DNA of 37,275 nt from Candidatus Falkowiibacteriota bacterium (lineage in GTDB: Bacteria; Patescibacteriota; Patescibacteriia; UBA11705; JABHMO01). Under the pieces are notes generated by a model, which saw only the letters and a program-made list of their open reading frames with translations, was not told the origin of the DNA and did no database searches. A program made the translations under genes and the position numbers. The stretch is taken from positions 1 to 37,275 of the forward strand of contig JABHMO010000017.1 of NCBI GenBank assembly GCA_018693855.1, read 5' to 3'. Of the stretch, positions 24,825 through 31,552 are shown one piece after another. How positions within the stretch are numbered: position 1 is the first letter of the stretch; each line of letters starts with the position of its first letter.

Positions 24825-24865
24825 AAAGACATGGTAATAATGGGATTTGGAAATTGGTTATTAAT

Positions 24866-24894
24866 TAGCCTCCTTCATCTCCTATAGCCCCCTT
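24866..24894 (+). repeat. TAGCCTCCTT array ahead of secY
   Basis: The units TAGCCTCCTT, CATCTCCTA and TAGCCCCCTT (10, 9, 10 bp) end 7 nt before the secY ATG. The middle unit is degenerate. Confidence 0.7.
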
Positions 24895-24901
24895 GCGATT
24901 T

Positions 24902-26170
24902 ATGTGGCAAAAAATATTACAAATATGGCGGACTAAAGATCTTAGAAAGAAGATCTTGTTTGTTTTAGGGATGTTAGTTGTTTTCCGAATTGCTGCTCAT
25001 ATTCCAGTTCCAGGTGTAAATGTTGAAAATCTAAAAGAATTTTTCGGATCAAATCAAATATTAGGTTTGATGAATCTGTTCTCAGGTGGAGGAATGTCAA
25101 ATTTCTCAATTATCATGATGGGTGTTGCTCCATATATTACAGCTTCAATTATATTCCAATTGTTAACAATGATTATTCCGAAATTAGAGGATCTATCAAA
25201 AGCTCCAGGTGGTCGTGAAAAAATCAATAAATATACAAGATTAGCAACTGTTCCATTGGCTTTTTTGCAAGGTTACGGAATGCTTGCGATCCTAAGACAG
25301 TCTCCAAAACCGATTATTGATGATTTCTCATTTTGGAATGTTATTGCAATCCTAATTACAGTAACAGCTGGTACTATTTTCTTGATGTGGATAGGTGAGT
25401 TAATTACTGAGAAAAAGATTGGAAACGGAATTTCGCTTTTGATTTTTGCAGGTATTATTACTAGAGTTCCTGAGATTTTGCAGGAAGTTGCAATTAACTT
25501 TAGTCGAGAACAGTTAATTCAAATATTAGTTTTTGGTGTAATTGCTCTGATTACCATTGTTGGTGTCGTCTTCATTACAGAAGGGCAGCGGAATATTCCA
25601 GTCTCTTATGCAAAAAGAGTCAGAGGTATGAAAATGTATGGAGGTATGAATACTCATTTGCCACTTCGAGTTAATCAAGCAGGAGTTATTCCAATCATTT
25701 TTGCTATTTCAATCATTTTGTTCCCACCTATGGTTTCGCAGTTTTTGTTAAGAGCTGAAACAGCCTGGGTCAAAGGATTAGCTGAAGGAATTATTAATAT
25801 TTTTAATAATCAACTATTTTACGGTGTGTTATATTTCTTACTTGTATTCGGATTTACATACTTTTATACCGCAGTTGTTTTTCATCCTTACCAAATTGCA
25901 GAAAATCTGCAAAAACAAGGTGCGTTTATTCCAGGAATCAGACCAGGAAATCATACTGCAGACTACTTGCAACATACAATTAGTAAAATTACATTAACAG
26001 GTGCTTTATTCTTAGCTTTGATTGCTGTTTTACCACTGCTACTACAGAATACAATGGGTATGTCATCTATGGTGATTGGTGGAACAAGTATTCTGATCGT
26101 TGTTAGTGTAGTAATTGAATTAATTAAACAAGTTGAATCACAGATGGCAATGAGAGAATATGATGTATAA
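24902..26170 (+). CDS. secY: Protein translocase channel subunit SecY
   Basis: This 422-aa integral membrane protein forms the protein-conducting channel. The ATG at 24902 (MWQKILQIWRTKDLRKK) is preferred to a TTG 9 bp upstream. FRIAAHIPVPGVN, the plug region MNLFSGGGMSNFSI, GVAPYITASII and RNIPVSYAKRVRG are conserved, and ten membrane helices can be traced. A clear terminator follows, so it ends the ribosomal transcription unit. Confidence 0.97.
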   Translation: MWQKILQIWRTKDLRKKILFVLGMLVVFRIAAHIPVPGVNVENLKEFFGSNQILGLMNLFSGGGMSNFSIIMMGVAPYITASIIFQLLTMIIPKLEDLSKAPGGREKINKYTRLATVPLAFLQGYGMLAILRQSPKPIIDDFSFWNVIAILITVTAGTIFLMWIGELITEKKIGNGISLLIFAGIITRVPEILQEVAINFSREQLIQILVFGVIALITIVGVVFITEGQRNIPVSYAKRVRGMKMYGGMNTHLPLRVNQAGVIPIIFAISIILFPPMVSQFLLRAETAWVKGLAEGIINIFNNQLFYGVLYFLLVFGFTYFYTAVVFHPYQIAENLQKQGAFIPGIRPGNHTADYLQHTISKITLTGALFLALIAVLPLLLQNTMGMSSMVIGGTSILIVVSVVIELIKQVESQMAMREYDV

Positions 26171-26196
26171 TTTTCAATAGATAAATCTTATATATC

Positions 26197-26225
26197 AAAA
26201 ATGCTGGAGTGATTCCAGCATTTTT
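26197..26225 (+). terminator. Terminator after secY
   Basis: ATGCTGGA/TCCAGCAT with a 5-nt loop is flanked by AAAA and followed by TTTTT, 30 bp after the secY stop. Confidence 0.88.
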
Positions 26226-26266
26226 GTTACAATAGGGATATTACTTAACGCTAGATATAGCTTAAT

Positions 26267-26854
26267 ATGTCGAAGACAATATATTTCGTTACAACAAATA
26301 AGGAAAAAATAAAGCAAGCTAGTAAATCTTTATCAAGGTTTAATATCGAACTTAAGGATGTCAATTTAGAAATGCCTGAAAGTAGAGCTGAGGATTCTAA
26401 GGAAATTGCAATAGAAAAGGCCAAGATTGCCTTTGATAAATTGAAAAAACCAGTAATTGTGGAAGATTCAGGTTTTTATATTAAATCTTTAGGTGGTTTT
26501 CCAATGACTCATATAAAGTTTTCATTGAAAACTCTTGGTATTGCTAATATCATTAAAATGATGCAAGGTTTTAAGACTAGAAATGCCGAGTGGCGTATGT
26601 CTGTTGCATATTGTAGTAAAAAAAATAATGTAAAAACATTCACATACATTGATAAAGGTAGTATTTCAACTAAGTTGAAAAGAAAAAAGCGAAAGACTAT
26701 GTCAGATTATTGGAGAATTTATATTCCAAGTAAATTTAATCCTAAAAATTTAGCATTATCTGAATTTGCAGGGAAGGATATTGAAAGAAGAGAGGAACAT
26801 TATGCTGCAAATAATCAGTTTATGAAATTTGGTAAATGGTTTATCAAACAATGA
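26267..26854 (+). CDS. Ham1/RdgB-like non-canonical NTP pyrophosphatase
   Basis: This 195-aa protein starts with IYFVTTNKEKIKQA, the family's substrate-binding TxNxxK motif, and carries VIVEDSGFYIKSLGGFP, the equivalent of the Ham1 ED(T/S)GL segment with catalytic Asp. Such enzymes hydrolyse ITP, XTP and related NTPs to keep them out of nucleic acids. The usual GxYSKF after GFP reads MTHIKF, and the C-terminus is divergent, so substrate range may differ. It ends in TGA and lies between secY and adk, an uncommon site. Confidence 0.85.
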   Translation: MSKTIYFVTTNKEKIKQASKSLSRFNIELKDVNLEMPESRAEDSKEIAIEKAKIAFDKLKKPVIVEDSGFYIKSLGGFPMTHIKFSLKTLGIANIIKMMQGFKTRNAEWRMSVAYCSKKNNVKTFTYIDKGSISTKLKRKKRKTMSDYWRIYIPSKFNPKNLALSEFAGKDIERREEHYAANNQFMKFGKWFIKQ

Positions 26855-26872
26855 GTTTAATATTAGAATTTT

Positions 26873-27517
26873 ATGAACAAAAATATAATTTTTATAGGCC
26901 CTCCTGCTTCAGGGAAGGGGACTCAGGCTGATTTATTAGCAAAGAAGAAAGGATACGTTAAGATATCTCCAGGTATTGTGTTACGGAAAAATGTTGAAAA
27001 TGAGACAGAGATAGGTAAGATAATTGAACCCTTTTTGAGATCTGGTAATTTAGTTCCAACAAAGATTGTTAACAAGATTGTTATTGATAGGGTAAATGAA
27101 CTAAAATCTGGTTTTGTGATTGATGGTTTTCCTCGTGAAATAGAGCAGGCAAAAGCACTTGATTCTGAACTCGTTAAATTAGAGGGTGAAAATCTTGTTA
27201 TTAATATAGAACTTTCAGATGAAGAAGTGATGAGTCGGATTCATGGTCGGTTGTCATGTTCAAAATGTGGTGCTTCGTATCATCTAGATTATAAAAAGCC
27301 TGAGAATGATACACTGTGCGATCTCTGTAATCAAGAGTTAGTGCATCGCAAAGATGAAACGAAGCAGGCGATTGCAAATAGGTTAGAAAACTATCATAAA
27401 TTAACAAAGCCCTTGAAAGAGTATTTTCAATCAAACGATAATTATAAATATTTTTCAATAGACGGAAATCAGCCGATAGAAAAGGTGTTTTCTGAAATTG
27501 AAAACATTATAAAATAA
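26873..27517 (+). CDS. adk: Adenylate kinase
   Basis: This 214-aa enzyme interconverts AMP + ATP and 2 ADP. The P-loop is GPPASGKGT, the AMP-binding section has SPGIVLRKNV and DGFPREIEQA, and the LID is the long form with CSKC and CDLC pairs (about residues 124-150) expected to bind zinc. The catalytic arginines are present (RIHGRLS, HRKDE, ANRLENY). It is normal in length and placed before map, as in many spc operons. Confidence 0.96.
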   Translation: MNKNIIFIGPPASGKGTQADLLAKKKGYVKISPGIVLRKNVENETEIGKIIEPFLRSGNLVPTKIVNKIVIDRVNELKSGFVIDGFPREIEQAKALDSELVKLEGENLVINIELSDEEVMSRIHGRLSCSKCGASYHLDYKKPENDTLCDLCNQELVHRKDETKQAIANRLENYHKLTKPLKEYFQSNDNYKYFSIDGNQPIEKVFSEIENIIK

Positions 27518-27518
27518 T

Positions 27519-28283
27519 ATGTCATTAATAAAAAGTGAAGCAGAAATTAAACAGTTAAGAGAAGGAGGTAAGATCCTGAGTTCTGTTTTGAAAAAAGTTG
27601 CTAAACAAGCCAAAGCTGGAGTTACAACTAATGAATTGAATGATTTAGCTGAAAGATTGATTCTTATGGCAGGTGGCGAACCTTCATTCAAAGGGTATGG
27701 GGAAAGTAATAATCCTTACCCTGCTACTTTGTGTACTTCAGTTAATGACGAGATTGTTCACGGTATTCCTTCTGATTATATATTGCAAAAAGGAGATATT
27801 GTTAGTTTGGACGTTGGAATGAAATATCCAAGAGAGAATGGATTGTATACTGATATGTCAGTTACTGTGCCAATTGGAAAAATTGATAGGTCAACAAAGA
27901 ATTTAATTAAAGTAACAAAACAGTCATTAGATATTTGGTTAAAAAATATAAAAGCAGGCAAAAATCTTAACGACATTGCTAAACTTGTACAAAATTATAT
28001 CGAGATTAATGGATTCTCTGTTGTACGAGATTTAGTCGGACATGGAGTTGGTCATGATGTGCATGAGGAGCCACAGATTCCAAATTATGATTCACCTCAT
28101 TTCGATTTAGAGTTAAAAGAAGGTATGGTTTTAGCACTCGAGCCTATGGTTTGTCTTGGTGACTATCGAATTCGCGAGAAACGAGATGGTTGGACCTATG
28201 CAACGCTTGATGGTAGTTTGTCTGCTCATTTTGAGCATACCATTGCAGTGACGAAAGGAGGATGCGTTGTTATTACGAAGTAA
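27519..28283 (+). CDS. map: Methionine aminopeptidase, type I
   Basis: This 254-aa enzyme removes N-terminal Met from new proteins. All five metal ligands are visible in the expected blocks: Asp in VSLDVG, Asp in YTDMSVT, His in GHGVGHDVHEEP, Glu in LALEPM and Glu in HFEHTIAV. There is no N-terminal zinc-finger extension. It starts 1 bp after adk. Its stop codon is the start of an eight-unit 10-bp repeat array. Confidence 0.97.
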   Translation: MSLIKSEAEIKQLREGGKILSSVLKKVAKQAKAGVTTNELNDLAERLILMAGGEPSFKGYGESNNPYPATLCTSVNDEIVHGIPSDYILQKGDIVSLDVGMKYPRENGLYTDMSVTVPIGKIDRSTKNLIKVTKQSLDIWLKNIKAGKNLNDIAKLVQNYIEINGFSVVRDLVGHGVGHDVHEEPQIPNYDSPHFDLELKEGMVLALEPMVCLGDYRIREKRDGWTYATLDGSLSAHFEHTIAVTKGGCVVITK

Positions 28284-28360
28284 ATCGGTGTAAATCGAAG
28301 TAAATCGTGGTAAATCGCAGTGAATACAAGTAAATATAGGTGAATATAAGTAAATACTAG
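28280..28360 (+). repeat. Eight-unit 10-bp array after map
   Basis: The array has eight consecutive units of exactly 10 bp: GTAAATCGGT, GTAAATCGAA, GTAAATCGTG, GTAAATCGCA, GTGAATACAA, GTAAATATAG, GTGAATATAA, GTAAATACTA. The first unit contains the map stop codon. It is the sense-orientation twin of the array after pilC (4122-4201). Confidence 0.85.
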
Positions 28361-28392
28361 AAAACAAAAAATTGTTTATCTAAGTAAAAAAG

Positions 28393-28797
28393 ATGAAATA
28401 TATGAACTATTTAGGAATCGATTGGGGAATTAAAAAGATTGGTTTGGCAACTGGCTCAGATAAGACAAAACTAGCCAGTCCTTTTGGTATTTTGAAAATT
28501 GAGAAATACGATGAAGCGTTAGCTGATGTTGGAAAAATAATTAAAGATGAAAAAATTGATATATGTGTTGTTGGTAATCCACTTGATTTGAAAAGTAATG
28601 AGAATCAGAGTGATTTACTGAAAAAGTTTTTAGCAGATTTGCTGGAACTGTGTCCAGATGTTGAATTGGAAGATGAAAGAATGACAACAAAGTTAGCTAA
28701 CAATCTTGAACGAGATTTTGGTGCTAAAAAATTTGATCGTGATGATGATTTGGCTGCAACTGTAATACTCCAGTCTTATTTGGACAAGTTGAAGTAG
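28393..28797 (+). CDS. ruvX: YqgF/RuvX family RNase H-fold nuclease
   Basis: This 134-aa protein of the Holliday-junction-resolvase-like fold also takes part in 16S rRNA processing in E. coli. LGIDWGIKKIGLA carries the first catalytic Asp, the Glu/Asp pair is in VELEDERMTT, and DDDLAATVILQSYL carries the last Asp. The start may be the ATG at 28402 (MNYLGID), three codons in. The length matches the family. Confidence 0.93.
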   Translation: MKYMNYLGIDWGIKKIGLATGSDKTKLASPFGILKIEKYDEALADVGKIIKDEKIDICVVGNPLDLKSNENQSDLLKKFLADLLELCPDVELEDERMTTKLANNLERDFGAKKFDRDDDLAATVILQSYLDKLK

Positions 28798-29022
28798 GTT
28801 GGCTGTTTTGAAGACTGGAAATATCAAATAACAAATTACAAAATACAAACAAATCTTAAATCTCAAATATCAAAATATCAAAATTTAAACAGTAATTATT
28901 TAGATGTTGTATTAGTGGTTGGTTTGTGATTTAAAATTTGGAAATTGTATTTTGTTTGTTATTTGCAATTTGTTTTTTGGAGCTTACTTTGACTAAAGGG
29001 GGCTGAATAAGATGAATCAGTT
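28798..29022. repeat. Spacer ruvX-recO with 7-bp repeats and inverted arm
   Basis: There is no gene. The left half is a run of 7-bp units (TCAAATA, ACAAATT, ACAAAAT, ACAAACA, AATCTTA, AATCTCA, AATATCA). The right half holds the roughly inverted sequence (TTGTATTTTGTTTGTTATTTG), so the two can pair imperfectly as a long AT-rich hairpin. Confidence 0.65.
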
Positions 29023-29676
29023 ATGACGTCATATAAAACAACTGCCATCGTTTTATCTAAAAAAAGTTGGAGGGAGAGCGATCTCCTGTTTTCTTTTTAT
29101 ACGGAAGATTTTGGGAAAGTTGAGGCAGTTGCGATTGGTTCGCAGAAGATAAAAAGTAAATTAGTTGGGCATCTATCAACTTTAGGACTTGTTGAGATAA
29201 ATTTTGTGCAAGGTAAGGTCTTTAAGAAGTTGACTCATGCTTATTTGATTGAAAATTTGAGTAGTAAATCAGATGAAGACTATTTGTTCACAAATTTAGT
29301 TCTGGAAATTGTAAACAGATCTCTTCAGGTTGATTATCCTCAGAACGAGATTTGGAAAATTCTTGTTTGGGCGATTTCCGAGATTGAAAAGAGTGGTAGT
29401 TATGATAAGAAAAAGTTGATAATCAATATATTTAATTTACTTTTGTTAAAAATCTTGGGATATCAGATTCAGTTTACTCAGAATTTGATCTGTCGAGAGA
29501 TAAATATGTCGTTAGATAAACCTGCATATGAGTTAGTCTCTAAAATTCAGAAAAAGGAGTCAGTTGTTGATTTGCGTTTGCAAAAAAGAAGTAACGATAA
29601 ACTATTCACATTTCTTCATAAATATTTGCAGCACGTTATTGAGAGAAAGATTAGTTCGTTTGATTTGATAAAGTAA
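29023..29676 (+). CDS. recO: DNA repair protein RecO
   Basis: This 217-aa recombination mediator loads RecA with RecR. The N-terminal OB fold begins YKTTAIVLSKKSWRESDLLFSFYTEDFGK and is followed by an all-helical domain. RecO proteins often carry a four-cysteine zinc site in the C-terminal half; here only a single Cys (LICREIN) remains, so the site is lost, as in several other RecO proteins. It is followed by the ncRNA promoter. Confidence 0.9.
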   Translation: MTSYKTTAIVLSKKSWRESDLLFSFYTEDFGKVEAVAIGSQKIKSKLVGHLSTLGLVEINFVQGKVFKKLTHAYLIENLSSKSDEDYLFTNLVLEIVNRSLQVDYPQNEIWKILVWAISEIEKSGSYDKKKLIINIFNLLLLKILGYQIQFTQNLICREINMSLDKPAYELVSKIQKKESVVDLRLQKRSNDKLFTFLHKYLQHVIERKISSFDLIK

Positions 29677-29697
29677 AAAGGATCTTCTTTTTTACTA

Positions 29698-29726
29698 TTG
29701 ACATAACTAATTATAAAGTGTAAAAT
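29698..29726 (+). promoter_or_regulatory. Consensus promoter of the structured RNA
   Basis: A perfect -35 TTGACA (29698-29703) and -10 TAAAAT (29721-29726) with 17-bp spacing predict a start near 29733, at the foot of the closing helix of the RNA. Confidence 0.85.
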
Positions 29727-29732
29727 TACTAA

Positions 29733-30162
29733 AGCTAAATCAGGGAAGAAGCTTCTATGGAGAAGGGTTTTCAACTGGACGACGACCCCAGTTGTAAATT
29801 AGGAATATCGGAACTCCCTACTGGGAGCGTGATTCTCTTCTAGCAAAGGCGGTAGTACTAAATGCCACTGTGAGCATATCACTGAGTACCCGTTGCTACC
29901 TCTGCTTTTCCTTACTAAGGTGTCGTTTTCTGACCATACTGTGGCGGTCTGCGATAACGTCCTTTCGGCAACTGATTGGAGCCAGTTGTACACGTTAGTA
30001 AATGTTGAGCTCGGATAATGTGAAATTCCTTATCCATAGAGGGCAGACATTGAGTTGAGTTAGCAGAATTCCCCTGTTCCGAGGGTCTGGCTAGACTTGC
30101 CCTGATTTAGCGCTCCTAAATAAAAATACAGACTCAGCTGCTCGTAGCTGGTCTGTTTTTTT
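29733..30162 (+). ncRNA. Unassigned structured RNA of about 400 nt
   Basis: No reading frame is convincing here, and the base composition is clearly richer in G+C than the flanks. The ends pair perfectly over 12 bp: GCTAAATCAGGG (29734-29745) with CCCTGATTTAGC (30100-30111). Inner hairpins include CAACTGG/CCAGTTG (29772-29794), CTCCC/GGGAG, GGTAG/CTACC, TAACGT+CAACTG with CAGTTG+ACGTTA (29955-29997) and GGATAA/TTATCC (30013-30035). A consensus promoter precedes it and a terminator ends it. I looked for RNase P, tmRNA, SRP and 6S signatures and found none, so the family is unknown. Confidence 0.8.
30128..30162 (+). terminator. Bidirectional terminator between the ncRNA and hydG
   Basis: The stem ACAGAC-CAGCT / AGCTG-GTCTGT with one bulge is followed by T7 on the plus strand. 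On the other strand it is followed by ATTTTTATTT, so it can also stop hydG transcription. Confidence 0.85.
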
Positions 30163-30182
30163 ATTTAAAATCTTTTTTTAAG

Positions 30183-31538
30183 CTAAAAGTATAAATCTCT
30201 CTGACCTTGTTTAATCTGATCTAATTTATGTTTGGTCTGTTCTTTTATGTCAGGATTATTAATTATTAATACATTTTTATCAATGATGGTTTGTCCGTCT
30301 TTTTTTAGTTGATCTGAAGTATAATCTTCTAAATATTCTTGAAATGTTAGTAGGGCATTGGGGAAACAAAATTCATGTATTTCTCCTCGTTTGGCAATAC
30401 TCATAAACTTTTCACCTGTTCTTTCAATTCTGTAGCAAGCTGTACAAAAACTTGGTAGATACCCATCTTTTATCATGGACGTTATGACTTCGTGAAGAGG
30501 TCTGTGATCTGATAGTGAGAACTGTTCTACTTTTTCTTTTTTTCCATATCCTCCAGGAGCTGTCCGTGAAGCAGCACTTGCTTGAGAGATGCCAAGGTCA
30601 AAAGCTTGTTTTCTTATCTCTGGAGTTTCTCTTGTTGAAAGAATCATTCCTGTATATGGAACAGCTAAACGCATGATTGCGATTAGCTTTAAGAACTCTT
30701 GATCGTTAACAAGATTAGCTGATTGAAAGTCAACTGTTGGTGCACTATTTAATCTAGGAAAAGAGATTGTGTGAGGTCCGATACCGTATTTGTCGTTTAA
30801 GTAATTTGCGTGTTCAAGTAAACAGAGTGCCTCAAACTTATAATGATATAATCCAAATAGAACACCAATCCCCAAATCATCTAAGCCAGCTTGAAAAGCT
30901 TTATCATGTGCGTAAAGTTGTCTTTCGTAATCAGCTTTTGGACCCTGATGTAGGCTCTTGTAAGTTTCTTTGTGGTAAGTTTCTTGAAAAAGTTGGTATG
31001 TCCCGATTCCGATTGCTTTTAACTTTTTATAATTATCAACAGTGGTCGCTGCAATGTTAACATTTACTCTTCTTATTTCACCATTGTTCAATTTTGCCTT
31101 GTAAATTTCTTGAATAGCATCTACTACGTAATCAATTGGGGTATTTATTGCATCTTCTCCAACTTCGACCAATATTCTTTTATGTCCCATTTTGATTATC
31201 TCTTGAGTTTGTTCAGTCACTTGCTTTAGTGAAAGTTTTTGTCTAGGTGTTTTATTATCAGAATGAAACCCGCAGTATTTACAGTTATTAACACAGAAGC
31301 TGCTAAGATAAAGTGGTGCAAAAAGCACAATTCTGTCACCGTAAATTTCTTGTTTGATTTGATTAGCGATAGCTTTTATCTCGTCATCAGCATCAGAGTT
31401 CAGTAACACAGCTGTTTGTTCCAGGTTAAGACCTTTCTTCTGTTTTGCGATATTTAAAATTTCCTTAACTTGCTCAGTTGAAGGGGTTTTTGTTTGCTGT
31501 AGTATTTGATTGATTTTAGTTTCGTCTATAAAACTCAT
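30183..31538 (-). CDS. hydG: [FeFe]-hydrogenase maturase HydG
   Basis: HydG is a radical-SAM tyrosine lyase that makes CO and cyanide on iron for the H-cluster. Both diagnostic clusters are present in this 451-aa protein: CX3CX2C (Cys82, 86, 89; CVNNCKYC) for the SAM-binding [4Fe-4S], and the C-terminal CX2CX22C (Cys365, 368, 391) that binds the auxiliary cluster. The C-terminal cluster separates HydG from the thiamine enzyme ThiH. Flanking blocks CTACYRIERTGEKFM and FPNALLTFQEYLEDY fit HydG closely. It starts 14 bp after the hypC-hydE fusion, in one operon. No hydF or hydrogenase is in the window. Confidence 0.93.
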   Translation of the reverse strand: MSFIDETKINQILQQTKTPSTEQVKEILNIAKQKKGLNLEQTAVLLNSDADDEIKAIANQIKQEIYGDRIVLFAPLYLSSFCVNNCKYCGFHSDNKTPRQKLSLKQVTEQTQEIIKMGHKRILVEVGEDAINTPIDYVVDAIQEIYKAKLNNGEIRRVNVNIAATTVDNYKKLKAIGIGTYQLFQETYHKETYKSLHQGPKADYERQLYAHDKAFQAGLDDLGIGVLFGLYHYKFEALCLLEHANYLNDKYGIGPHTISFPRLNSAPTVDFQSANLVNDQEFLKLIAIMRLAVPYTGMILSTRETPEIRKQAFDLGISQASAASRTAPGGYGKKEKVEQFSLSDHRPLHEVITSMIKDGYLPSFCTACYRIERTGEKFMSIAKRGEIHEFCFPNALLTFQEYLEDYTSDQLKKDGQTIIDKNVLIINNPDIKEQTKHKLDQIKQGQRDLYF

Positions 31539-31552
31539 AATTAAGTTTAATG

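Noticed and set aside
3632-26854. UGA read as glycine (Gracilibacteria or Absconditabacteria code)
   Set aside because: Conserved genes contain no in-frame TGA, and two genes end in TGA at the expected length.
28280-28360. CRISPR array
   Set aside because: Units are 10 bp with no separate spacers, and no cas genes are near.
29733-30162. RNase P RNA, tmRNA, SRP RNA or 6S RNA
   Set aside because: Length and closing helix fit RNase P, but the conserved GAGGAAAGTCC and ACAGAA blocks and the GGTAAA motif are not there. No tRNA-like end or tag frame for tmRNA, no SRP GGAAG/AGCAG loops, and it is too long and branched for 6S. A GCCACTG hit recalled cobalamin riboswitches, but the rest of that consensus is missing and no gene follows in sense.
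30183-31538. ThiH (thiamine tyrosine lyase)
   Set aside because: The C-terminal CX2CX22C cluster motif is specific to HydG, and no thiamine genes are present.
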